From: Dyadobacter chenhuakuii
Lineage (GTDB): Bacteria; Bacteroidota; Bacteroidia; Cytophagales; Spirosomataceae
Direction of reading: 5' to 3'
Assembly (NCBI RefSeq): GCF_023821985.2
Contig: NZ_CP098805.1
Span: forward strand, 2,852,001-2,916,000
Length of the DNA: 64,000 bases
Numbering within the stretch: position 1 is the stretch's first letter; each line of letters opens with the position of its first letter. Shown here in pieces: positions 35,483-43,965 of this stretch. The translations under genes and the position numbers were made by a program. The notes under the pieces are model-generated. The model was not told where the DNA came from. It worked only from the letters and a program-made list of their open reading frames with translations, and did no database searches.

Positions 35483-35779
35483 TTACACTTTTTCCTCGGT
35501 AGAAACCGTATAACCAGTGCCGTTCGCTCCTTCCTCGAAATCGACAGACAAACCGATTACGTACATAAGGTGTCGCCTGTCTACAAAGATCTTGATATCG
35601 TCCACCACATAAGTCTGGTCATGCTCGGTTGCGGTGTCAAAACCCAGCAGAAATGAACCGCTGCATGCGCCGCCTTTGAGTCCGACCCTTAATCCGTAAG
35701 TATCTGGAATTTTATTGGCGGCTAATGTTGTCCTTATTTCCGTTTTGGCCTTTTCTGTAAGCTGAACAGGGCTTTCCAT
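35483..35779 (-). CDS. HesB/IscA-like protein lacking the C-terminal CxC
   Basis: 98 residues of A-type iron-sulfur carrier fold. The first ligand position is kept as C39 in G-G-A-C-S-G. The C-terminal part, where IscA and ErpA have C-G-C, reads G-A-N-G-T-G-Y, so two of the three cysteines are missing. It therefore probably does not carry a cluster in the usual way. No isc or suf genes are nearby. It converges on the HNH gene. Confidence 0.78.
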   Translation of the reverse strand: MESPVQLTEKAKTEIRTTLAANKIPDTYGLRVGLKGGACSGSFLLGFDTATEHDQTYVVDDIKIFVDRRHLMYVIGLSVDFEEGANGTGYTVSTEEKV

Positions 35780-35882
35780 TTGAAATCTGATGCAATGTTG
35801 TGTTAAGTATCTCCATGAACACGAAAGGCTGTTAATCCATTCGCTCTTTCAAATAATTCTCTGCTTAATGCAGTTATTCCTT

Positions 35883-35890
35883 TAATTTTG
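35883..35890 (+). promoter_or_regulatory. -7 element candidate for the DUF7935 gene
   Basis: TAATTTTG is an exact TAnnTTTG match, 34 bases before the chosen start at 35925. It supports the start there rather than the upstream in-frame Met at 35898. No clear -33 box. Confidence 0.4.
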
Positions 35891-35924
35891 CGGTTTATTG
35901 ATCAAAATCAGCATTCTAAAAACG

Positions 35925-36443
35925 ATGGAATATTATTCACTGCTTGTTATTCTCGTGCTTGGCCTTGCCATAATCTTCGGCATTTATGCAACCATTACAA
36001 CCGTAGCATCCAAGTTGTCGGATAAGCAAAGATGGGAAATCCGCGGCAAACATACCGACATTACACTTCCGTTAAGGTTGCAGGCTTACGAACGCATGTG
36101 CCTCTTTCTAGAACGGATCGCACCTAATAATTTGTTGATAAGACTGGTGCCCTCGGCAATGAGCGCCCTGGAATTGCAACAGATCCTGCTGCACGAGATC
36201 CGCGAAGAATACAATCATAATGTTGCGCAGCAAATGTACATCAGCAGCAATGCATGGGAACAGGTCACGAACGCTATGAATGAAATGGTTGCAGTTATTA
36301 ACCAGGCTTCTACGGAAGTGGCTGCGGACTCTCCTCCTGCGGATCTTGCAAAAAAAATATTTTCGCACGTGATCGAGAGAGAAGTGCAGCCTTCGGCACA
36401 TGCATTAAAGGTCTTGAAAGAAGAAATCAGGACTTTATTTTAA
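35925..36443 (+). CDS. DUF7935-type single-pass membrane protein
   Basis: 172 residues from the Met at 35925. One N-terminal membrane helix (about residues 4-26) is followed by a cytoplasmic, helix-rich region with A-Y-E-R-M-C-L-F-L-E-R-I-A-P-N-N-L and E-I-R-E-E-Y-N-H-N-V-A-Q-Q-M-Y. The pattern is common in Bacteroidetes as an uncharacterised family. It lies just upstream of mutS2 in the same direction with a 97-base gap. Confidence 0.7.
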   Translation: MEYYSLLVILVLGLAIIFGIYATITTVASKLSDKQRWEIRGKHTDITLPLRLQAYERMCLFLERIAPNNLLIRLVPSAMSALELQQILLHEIREEYNHNVAQQMYISSNAWEQVTNAMNEMVAVINQASTEVAADSPPADLAKKIFSHVIEREVQPSAHALKVLKEEIRTLF

Positions 36444-36540
36444 AAAGCAACCGGCTGTCGGGTCATGGCTGTCGGATTGCGTTATGTTTTACAATATTTC
36501 AGGCCGAAAGCGGATTACCGCAGGCTGATAGCCATAAAAA

Positions 36541-38949
36541 ATGCTTTATCCCAATACATTAGAACAAAAATTAGGCTTCGACAAGCTGCGGGAGCGGCTC
36601 AAAGAAGCTTGCATAAGCCCGCTCGGACAAAGTTACGTTGAGAAAATCAAGTTTTCGGAAAATTTCGGGCTTGTCGAAAAACTGGTAAGCCAAACTGCTG
36701 AAATGCAGAAGATTATGCAGATCGGTGAAAATTTCCCTTCTCAAAATTACATTGACGCCACTTCCTTTCTGAAACGCGCGGCCATTGAGGGAATGCTGCT
36801 CACGCAGGCCGAATTTTCTGATATTAAAGTTTCGCTGCTCACTATCAGACTTTGCCTTCGCTTTTTCGCAAATGAAGAGCCGGAAGCTTACCCGATCCTG
36901 GGTGAGTATGCCAAAACAATCCGCGTCGACAAGGCCATTACGGACGCCATTGACCGCATTATTGATGATCGGGGGCAGATCCGCGATTCGGCTTCATCGG
37001 AATTATCGCGCATCAGAAAAAGGCTTATATCCGAACAGGCGGGCATTCGCAAGAAGCTGGATACGATCCTGAAATCGGCACGGAGCAATGGCTGGGTTGG
37101 CGACGATGTTTCACTCACCATACGCAATGGCCGGATGGTTATTCCGGTTGCTGCTGAGCACAAGCGTAAGCTGCGGGGATTCGTGCACGACGAGTCGGCC
37201 ACCGGGCAAACCGTATTCATTGAACCAACGGATGTTTTCGAATCCAATAACGAGATCCGTGAACTGGAATACGAGGAACGCCGCGAGATTAACCGGATTC
37301 TACTCGAACTTACGGCACAGCTCCGTCCTTACGTCCCGGATCTGCAAAAGGCCTATGGCTTTTTGGGGCTGATGGATTTCCTGAGGGCCAAAGCAAAGCT
37401 CGCTGCTGAAATGAGTGCGATTAACCCGCCCTTTTTTAATAAGCAGTTCATAGACTGGCGCGATGCAAGGCACCCGTTATTACATCTTTCTTTCCAAAAA
37501 CAAGGCAAGAAAGTGGTTCCGCTTAACATTGAATTGCAGGAAAAGCAACGCATACTCATTGTTTCCGGGCCAAATGCAGGTGGAAAATCGGTGTCGTTGA
37601 AAACAGTGGGTTTGATCCAATATATGTTCCAATGCGGCTTGCTGGTGCCGGTTGCAGAAGGTTCTACAATGGGTTTTTTCCAAAACATTTTCATTGATAT
37701 CGGTGATGAGCAATCACTTGAAAATGACCTGAGTACATACAGTTCACATCTTACAAACATGCGCCATTTCCTGGCCATGGCCAACAGGCGCACGCTTTTC
37801 CTGATCGATGAATTCGGAACCGGAACGGAGCCGGGACTAGGCGGAGCAATAGCGGAAGCAATCCTGGAAAACCTGACCAAATCAGGTGCATATGGCGTCA
37901 TCAATACGCATTATACCAACCTGAAAGTGCTCGCGGACAAAACCGAAGGCCTTGTGAATGGTGCCATGCGTTTTGACGGTGAGCACTTGGAGCCGCTTTA
38001 TCAACTCGAAATAGGAAGGCCCGGCAGTTCTTTTGCATTTGAAATCGCTTCCAAAATAGGGCTGCCGAATGCTGTGGTTGACCGGGCGAAGGAAAAGCTG
38101 GGAACGCAGCAGGTGAATTTTGAAAAACTGTTGAAAGAGCTCGACATTGAAAGACGGGTTTTCGCCGAAAAGAACATTGAAGTCGGCATTAAGGAGCGCA
38201 AGCTGGCCAAACAACTTGCCGACTACACGGCACTGAAAGAAAAGCTGGATAACAATGAGAAAAAGATCGTTAACGAGGCAAAGCAAAAAGCTAAAACGCT
38301 CATTTCTGACGCTAACCAGCTGATTGAAAACACGATCCGGGAGATTAAAGAAAATAAGGCCGAAAAGGAAAAAACAAAGACAGTAAGGGTCGAGCTTGAA
38401 AAATTTGGCAAGAAAAACCTCGAACTGGAACAAGTGACCGAACCGGCACCGGCAGAGGACATTTTCGAACCCGAAAGCGGCGACATTATCCCTGGCAGTT
38501 ATGTCCGGATTGTGGGCCAAACGGCTATTGGTGAGGTCATTGGATTAAGAGGAAAAGACGCCGAAGTGCGGATCGGTGACCTGAAATCTACCATTAAGCT
38601 GAATCGATTGGAAAAGGTTTCCAACAAAACTTACAAAGCCACAACAGGCGAAAAGAAGTTGAAAACCAGTGCTAAGGGCGTTGATTTGAATGAGCGTATG
38701 CTCAATTTCAGTTTCAATCTGGATATGCGCGGCAAACGCGGGGAAGAAGCATTGGGGCTTGTGGACCAATTCATGGACAACGCCATCATGCTCGGCTACG
38801 ACGAACTGCGCATCGTACACGGTAAAGGCGACGGAATACTCAGGACGTTGGTCAGGAACCATTTGAGGGGTTACTCGCAAGTTTCCGGCATGCAGGACGA
38901 GCATCCGGACCGCGGCGGGGCGGGTGTTACCATTGTGAAGTTGAAATAG
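36541..38949 (+). CDS. mutS2: Endonuclease MutS2
   Basis: 802 residues: helical core and clamp regions (1-310), MutS-type ATPase with Walker A G343-P-N-A-G-G-K349-S350 and a D-E-F-G-T-G-T-E Walker B/signature region, a long charged coiled coil (about 520-640), and a C-terminal Smr nuclease domain (about 720-802) with L-D-M-R-G-K-R and V-H-G-K-G-D-G-I-L-R. MutS2 suppresses homologous recombination and, in some bacteria, acts on collided ribosomes. There is no MutS mismatch-recognition domain I. All domains appear intact. Confidence 0.93.
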   Translation: MLYPNTLEQKLGFDKLRERLKEACISPLGQSYVEKIKFSENFGLVEKLVSQTAEMQKIMQIGENFPSQNYIDATSFLKRAAIEGMLLTQAEFSDIKVSLLTIRLCLRFFANEEPEAYPILGEYAKTIRVDKAITDAIDRIIDDRGQIRDSASSELSRIRKRLISEQAGIRKKLDTILKSARSNGWVGDDVSLTIRNGRMVIPVAAEHKRKLRGFVHDESATGQTVFIEPTDVFESNNEIRELEYEERREINRILLELTAQLRPYVPDLQKAYGFLGLMDFLRAKAKLAAEMSAINPPFFNKQFIDWRDARHPLLHLSFQKQGKKVVPLNIELQEKQRILIVSGPNAGGKSVSLKTVGLIQYMFQCGLLVPVAEGSTMGFFQNIFIDIGDEQSLENDLSTYSSHLTNMRHFLAMANRRTLFLIDEFGTGTEPGLGGAIAEAILENLTKSGAYGVINTHYTNLKVLADKTEGLVNGAMRFDGEHLEPLYQLEIGRPGSSFAFEIASKIGLPNAVVDRAKEKLGTQQVNFEKLLKELDIERRVFAEKNIEVGIKERKLAKQLADYTALKEKLDNNEKKIVNEAKQKAKTLISDANQLIENTIREIKENKAEKEKTKTVRVELEKFGKKNLELEQVTEPAPAEDIFEPESGDIIPGSYVRIVGQTAIGEVIGLRGKDAEVRIGDLKSTIKLNRLEKVSNKTYKATTGEKKLKTSAKGVDLNERMLNFSFNLDMRGKRGEEALGLVDQFMDNAIMLGYDELRIVHGKGDGILRTLVRNHLRGYSQVSGMQDEHPDRGGAGVTIVKLK

Positions 38950-38975
38950 CGTTTATTGACAGCATAGCAACAAAA

Positions 38976-38999
38976 AGAGGGTGCCTTCCGGCACCCTCT
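38976..38999 (+). terminator. Terminator of mutS2
   Basis: Perfect 10-base GC-rich stem (38976-38985 with 38990-38999) with a TTCC loop, preceded by A-rich and followed by T-rich sequence; it can serve both mutS2 and the convergent MFS gene. Confidence 0.85.
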
Positions 39000-39022
39000 C
39001 CTATTTTATAAGCCCAGCAAAA

Positions 39023-40261
39023 TTAATGTGCTGCAGCCGCCGTAGTTGTGGTTGTTGAACGTCTGCCTTTCATCCAGAAGAACAAAATCCCGAATGCAAC
39101 GATCAAAATCGCAGGGAAAATGATCATGGTGCTAAGCGTCGCCTGACCGGCTGCCAGTTCCATTTCATCACCTGTAAGACCTGCTGCAATTTTTTCAGCT
39201 TTCGCATCATCAAGCCATTTACCGATAACAGGCTGCCAGATCGCAGTTGAGAACATACCCACACCACCTACGATGGACATTCCCAACGCGCCGCTAAGCG
39301 GAACATTCTGTGCAATAAAACCAATCATTGTTGGCCAGAAAAGGCCCACGCCCATCGCGAAGATAACCGCTGCCGCATAAGCCGCTCCGCCTGTTACCGT
39401 GCTGAACAAATAGATTCCGATAGCCGCCAGGACAGACGAGCCCCAAAGGATCCCTGTTGCGCCAAGTACTTTCACGATTGGCGCAGCGAAGAAGCGGATC
39501 AAAGCCATTAAGCCTGTTACGAGCGCAAGAATAAGCATTGGACTTGCGCCGCTTTTGCTCATGATCAAACCAGTCCATTGCTGTGGCCCGAACTCAGAAA
39601 TAGCCGTTAGCATCATGCAAAGGAATATAAATATGAACAAAGGCGAGGCCATTGCTTTCAGGTTTTCGCCGATAGAAGTTACACCTGCAACGTGAGGTCT
39701 AGGAAATGCCTGTCCCCAGAACAAGAATGCATAAATCACAGCCGGGATCATAATCACCCAGATTTGCGCCTGCCATCCCAGGTTCGCATCGGTCATAAAT
39801 TTAGATATCAAGCTTCCTACAACGATTCCGCCCGGGAACCACATGTGGAAACGGTTGAGCATCTTATTCATTTTCAAACCTTCGTAAGTGTCCGCTATCA
39901 TTGGGTTACAGGCCGCTTCCGTACACCCGTTTCCAATTCCAATAAAAAATGTCGAGATCAAAAGGCCGGTATAACCGCCTGCATATATGGTAAGAAGAAT
40001 GCCGATTACGTGGCAGACAAATGCAATCTGCATGATGATTTTTGGGCCCACTGTGTGGTAAACAAGTCCGCCAATGATCATGGACAAGGGAAAACCGAGG
40101 AAAAACATAAGGTTAATAAACCCAAGCTGCTCCGCAGTCAGGCCAAATTCATCCCCCAGCTGTGGAAGAATACCCGCCCGGATACTGAAAGAAAAAGCGG
40201 TGGTAATAAGAGCAAAACAACTAGCATTAAAAAGCCTGTCGCTATTAATTGTTTGAGTCAT
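39023..40261 (-). CDS. MFS transporter, sugar-type
   Basis: 412 residues with about 12 hydrophobic segments, typical of the major facilitator superfamily. The segment G-L-V-Y-H-T-V-G-P-K is in the place of the loop 2-3 signature. The C terminus is a Thr/Ala-rich tail. It is divergent from the Gfo/Idh/MocA gene cluster, suggesting that it carries the sugar or sugar derivative these dehydrogenases use. The substrate cannot be read directly. Confidence 0.8.
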   Translation of the reverse strand: MTQTINSDRLFNASCFALITTAFSFSIRAGILPQLGDEFGLTAEQLGFINLMFFLGFPLSMIIGGLVYHTVGPKIIMQIAFVCHVIGILLTIYAGGYTGLLISTFFIGIGNGCTEAACNPMIADTYEGLKMNKMLNRFHMWFPGGIVVGSLISKFMTDANLGWQAQIWVIMIPAVIYAFLFWGQAFPRPHVAGVTSIGENLKAMASPLFIFIFLCMMLTAISEFGPQQWTGLIMSKSGASPMLILALVTGLMALIRFFAAPIVKVLGATGILWGSSVLAAIGIYLFSTVTGGAAYAAAVIFAMGVGLFWPTMIGFIAQNVPLSGALGMSIVGGVGMFSTAIWQPVIGKWLDDAKAEKIAAGLTGDEMELAAGQATLSTMIIFPAILIVAFGILFFWMKGRRSTTTTTAAAAH

Positions 40262-40406
40262 GAGACTAAAAGGGTTTGTTATTTAAATGGATGATTAACC
40301 TTATGGAGACTGCTGTTTTTATGTAAGAATTTCACAGAAAAAACAAATAAACGCTTTTTCTACTGCATTTAGTTATGCCCGGGAAGTGTTTTTTAAGTGT
40401 TAAAAT

Positions 40407-40414
40407 TATATTTG
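40407..40414 (+). promoter_or_regulatory. -7 element of the sugar-oxidation gene cluster
   Basis: TATATTTG matches TAnnTTTG exactly, 72 bases before the start at 40486. The -33 region is T-rich but not a clear TTTG. Confidence 0.45.
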
Positions 40415-40485
40415 TAAGAAGTAAGAGTCATCTATACTACTCTTTAACATGTTATAAATCTTTTCAAAACTTTAAACCAACTGGA

Positions 40486-41631
40486 ATGTCAAGAAAGATT
40501 AGGATGGGTATGGTGGGCGGATCGCTTGATGCCTTTATAGGCGGCGTCCATCGCCGTGCTGCTATTATGGATGGAGAAATAGAGCTGGTTTGTGGTGTGT
40601 TCAGTTCCGATCCTTCCAAATCGAAAGAGACGGGCAGAGCCTTATATTTGCCGGAGGATAGATTATACAACGATTTCGAGGAGATGATCCTCAAAGAAAA
40701 AGAGCTTCCCGAAGGAGAACGCATGGATTTTGTGGCCATTGTAACGCCCAACCACATGCACAAGGCCCCTACTAAACTAGCCCTTGAAAACGGTTTTCAC
40801 GTCGTTTGCGATAAGCCAATTACATTAAATACGGAGGAAGCGGAGGAAATTACAGCATTGGTTGAAAAAACTGGCTTGATTTTCTGCCTTACCCACAATT
40901 ATACAGGTTATCCTATGGTCAAAGAGGCGAAACATATGATCGCTTCGGGTGCTATCGGCAAGATCCGGAAAGTGATTGTGGAATATCCGCAAGGCTGGCT
41001 GGCAACATTGGTGGAAGTGACTGGTAACAAGCAGGCTGCATGGAGAACTGACCCAAAACGCTCAGGCGCTGCAGGCGGCTTAGGCGACATTGGAACACAT
41101 GCCGAAAACCTGGCCGAATACATTACCGGGCTGAAAATCACTCAGGTTTGTGCCGATCTGACGATTTTCGTGGAAGGCCGCTTACTGGACGACGATGCGC
41201 ATGTACTGCTGCGTTTCGACAATGGTGCAAAAGGAATTCTGCAAAACAGCCAGATTGCCAACGGCGAAGAAAATGACTTGAACATTCGTGTTTACGGCGA
41301 AACAGGAGGCTTGCAATGGAAGCAGCTGGATCCGAACACATTGATCCACAAAACCAACCAGGGCGCACGGATCATCCGCACCGGTGTAGGTAACTTATCC
41401 AAAGCCGCTCAGGTGCACACCCGCATTCCCGCAGGTCACCCGGAAGGCTATTTTGAGGCATTTGCGAACCTATACCGCAATTTTGCCATCCATTTGAGAG
41501 CATACTGGGAAGGCGGCAAAGCTGATCCCGTTTATGATTTCCCGTCGGCACAGGATGGCCTTAGGGGTATGAAGTTCATTGATGCCGTCATAGCATCAAA
41601 TGCTTCGGATACCAAATGGACAAATTTCTGA
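40486..41631 (+). CDS. Gfo/Idh/MocA family oxidoreductase (1)
   Basis: 381 residues from the Met at 40486; the frame is open upstream by 37 residues that overlap the promoter. A Rossmann domain ([11 protein letters not shown]) binds NAD(P). The family motif is C-D-K-P-I around residue 109. A second domain carries G-D-I-G-T-H (dimer and substrate loop). It would oxidise a hydroxyl on a sugar or sugar acid in the cytoplasm. It has no Tat signal, unlike many exported family members. It is the first of three consecutive carbohydrate genes. Confidence 0.85.
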   Translation: MSRKIRMGMVGGSLDAFIGGVHRRAAIMDGEIELVCGVFSSDPSKSKETGRALYLPEDRLYNDFEEMILKEKELPEGERMDFVAIVTPNHMHKAPTKLALENGFHVVCDKPITLNTEEAEEITALVEKTGLIFCLTHNYTGYPMVKEAKHMIASGAIGKIRKVIVEYPQGWLATLVEVTGNKQAAWRTDPKRSGAAGGLGDIGTHAENLAEYITGLKITQVCADLTIFVEGRLLDDDAHVLLRFDNGAKGILQNSQIANGEENDLNIRVYGETGGLQWKQLDPNTLIHKTNQGARIIRTGVGNLSKAAQVHTRIPAGHPEGYFEAFANLYRNFAIHLRAYWEGGKADPVYDFPSAQDGLRGMKFIDAVIASNASDTKWTNF

Positions 41632-41669
41632 TCTAATCTTTTTTCACCTTTTCATTCAATACCCGTTTT

Positions 41670-42815
41670 ATGAACAAAATTAAAGTTGGCGTTGTCGGAA
41701 CCGGCTTCATTGGGCCCGCACACATCGAAGCTTTGAGACGTCTTCCCAATGTAGAAGTTGCTGCACTTTGCGAAGTAACCGCTGAGCTTGCAAAAGAAAA
41801 AGCAGATGGACTCGGAATCGCCCGTTCCTACACATTTGATGAATTACTGAAACAAGATGACATTCAGGCCATTCACATTTGTACACCAAACTTTCTTCAC
41901 TATTCCCAGTCAAAAGCCGCATTGCTTGCCGGGAAACATGTTATTTGTGAAAAACCACTTGCTAAGGACCTGCATGAAGCAGAGGAACTGGTAAAACTGG
42001 CTGCTGAAACTGGCTTGGTTAATGCAGTTCACTTTAATTTGCGTTATTACCCTCTGGCGCGCCAGATGAAATCCATGCGTGAAAAAGGGGAATTGGGGGA
42101 AATTTATTCTTTCATCGGTTCTTACCTGCAAGACTGGCTGTTTTACCAAACCGATTACAACTGGCGCCTTGAACCGGACAAATCCGGCGATTCCCGCGCG
42201 ATTGCCGACATTGGCTCGCACTTAATGGATATTCTCGAATACATTACGGGATTGAAAACCGTTGCCGTTATGGCCGATTTCAACACCGTTCATAAAACGC
42301 GTAAAAAACCGCTTAAAGCCGTTGAAACTTATTCAGGCAAAATGTTACAGCCGGAAGATTACGCAGACGTCCCCATTACAACCGAAGATCATGCGAACGT
42401 TTTGCTTCGTTTTGATAATGGTAACAAAGGGGTTATCACCGTTTCACAAGTTTCCGCCGGCCGTAAAAACCGCATGAGCCTGGAAATTTCCGGTTCGAAG
42501 AAAACATTCAGCTGGTGCTCAGAATCTCCCAACGAAATGTGGATCGGAAACCGTGACAAAGCCAATGAAATCCTGATGCGGGACCCGTCTCTGGTGAATG
42601 AAGACGTTCGCTCCACCATCACTTTCCCGGGCGGACACAACGAAGGCTTCCCGGACACTTCAAAACAAATGTTCAAAGAAGTGTACGCCGCCATCGCAGA
42701 AGGCAAACAACCAGAAAAACCAACATTCCCAACCTTCGCAGACGGCTACCGCGAACTGCTGATCTGCGAAAAAATCCTGGAAAGCAACAAAGCACAGGCT
42801 TGGGTAACTATTTAA
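41670..42815 (+). CDS. Gfo/Idh/MocA family oxidoreductase (2)
   Basis: 381 residues. The Rossmann start is V-V-G-T-G-F-I-G-P-A-H; the catalytic-lysine motif is C-E-K-P-L-A, and A-D-I-G-S-H follows in the second domain. It shares family and length with the gene before it but little detailed identity, so the two are probably not a recent duplication and may act on different steps. A cytoplasmic NAD(P)-linked sugar dehydrogenase is inferred. The isomerase gene follows after 18 bases. Confidence 0.88.
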   Translation: MNKIKVGVVGTGFIGPAHIEALRRLPNVEVAALCEVTAELAKEKADGLGIARSYTFDELLKQDDIQAIHICTPNFLHYSQSKAALLAGKHVICEKPLAKDLHEAEELVKLAAETGLVNAVHFNLRYYPLARQMKSMREKGELGEIYSFIGSYLQDWLFYQTDYNWRLEPDKSGDSRAIADIGSHLMDILEYITGLKTVAVMADFNTVHKTRKKPLKAVETYSGKMLQPEDYADVPITTEDHANVLLRFDNGNKGVITVSQVSAGRKNRMSLEISGSKKTFSWCSESPNEMWIGNRDKANEILMRDPSLVNEDVRSTITFPGGHNEGFPDTSKQMFKEVYAAIAEGKQPEKPTFPTFADGYRELLICEKILESNKAQAWVTI

Positions 42816-42833
42816 TTTTGAATCAATAACATT

Positions 42834-43886
42834 ATGAAAACAATAAAAGGACCTGGAATCTTTCTTGCCCAGTTTTTGGGCGATGAGGCTCCGTTTAATT
42901 CATTGGATTCTATCGCTGATTACATGGCGGGGTTGGGCTATAAAGGCTTGCAGCTTCCTACCTGGGATCCGCGTGTGATTGATGTGAAGCAGGCTGCTGA
43001 ATCGCAGACCTATGCGGATGAGCTGAAAGGAAAGCTGGCTGATAAAGGCTTGGAAATCACTGAACTGGCGTCTCACATTATCGGACAATTGGTTGCTTCG
43101 CACCCGGTGTATGATGAAATGTATGACGGTTTTGCGGTTCCGGAAGTTCGGAATAACCCAAAAGCACGTGCAGAATGGGCAACGCAGCATTTGAAATATG
43201 TTGCCAAAGCGAGCGCAAACCTGGGTTTGAAAGCCAGTGCAACATTCTCAGGCGCATTGGCGTGGCCATTCCTTTACCCATGGCCGCAACGCCCTGCCGG
43301 TTTGGTTGAGACTGCATTTAAAGAACTGGCAGCGCGCTGGAAACCGATCCTGGATGTTTATGACGAGAACGGCGTGGATGTATGCTATGAGCTGCACCCG
43401 GGCGAGGACTTGTTCGATGGCTCAACATTCGAAATGTTTGTTGACTATCTGGACGGCCATACGCGCGCCAACATTAACTATGATCCAAGCCATTTTGTCT
43501 TGCAGCAATTGGATTATCTGCAATTCATCGACCTTTACCACGACCGCATCAAAGCGTTCCACGTAAAAGACGCGGAATTCAATCCAACCGGTAAGCAAGG
43601 CGTTTACAGCGGTTTTGCTGGCTGGGCCGATCGTGCGGGACGTTTCCGCTCATTAGGCGATGGTCAGGTTGATTTTAACAGCATTTTCTCGAAATTATCT
43701 CAGTATGATTATGATAGCTGGGCGGTTTTGGAATGGGAATGCTGCATTAAGTCACCCGTTCAGGGAGCTGCGGAAGGCGCACCGTTTATTGAGAGCCATA
43801 TTATTGAAGTTACAACCAAAGCATTTGACGATTTTGCCGGAACCGGTGCCGATGAGGCATTCAACCGCAAGGTGTTAGGACTTTAA
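42834..43886 (+). CDS. TIM-barrel sugar isomerase/epimerase family protein
   Basis: 350 residues of the xylose isomerase-like TIM barrel family (AP endonuclease 2 fold). Candidate metal ligands are an Glu in C-Y-E-L-H-P-G-E, Asp in N-Y-D-P-S-H, His in F-H-V-K-D and a final Glu in L-E-W-E. Members isomerise or epimerise ketoses, or eliminate 3-keto-glycosides. It is in an operon with two Gfo/Idh/MocA dehydrogenases, supporting an oxidise-rearrange-reduce pathway on a sugar. A terminator follows. Confidence 0.85.
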   Translation: MKTIKGPGIFLAQFLGDEAPFNSLDSIADYMAGLGYKGLQLPTWDPRVIDVKQAAESQTYADELKGKLADKGLEITELASHIIGQLVASHPVYDEMYDGFAVPEVRNNPKARAEWATQHLKYVAKASANLGLKASATFSGALAWPFLYPWPQRPAGLVETAFKELAARWKPILDVYDENGVDVCYELHPGEDLFDGSTFEMFVDYLDGHTRANINYDPSHFVLQQLDYLQFIDLYHDRIKAFHVKDAEFNPTGKQGVYSGFAGWADRAGRFRSLGDGQVDFNSIFSKLSQYDYDSWAVLEWECCIKSPVQGAAEGAPFIESHIIEVTTKAFDDFAGTGADEAFNRKVLGL

Positions 43887-43909
43887 TTGTCGACTTCACA
43901 AGTATATTG

Positions 43910-43941
43910 AAAACCTATTTTCCTTATGGAAGATAGGTTTT
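43910..43941 (+). terminator. Terminator between the isomerase and the ThuA fusion gene
   Basis: 14-base stem with one mismatch (43910-43923 with 43928-43941), a four-base loop and a long T-run. It suggests the ThuA fusion gene has its own transcript or is expressed by partial read-through. Confidence 0.75.
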
Positions 43942-43965
43942 TTTGCTATATCAGTTAACCCCATT

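Noticed and set aside
36888-37247. 119-residue frame antisense to mutS2
   Set aside because: Shadow of mutS2, which has complete motifs.
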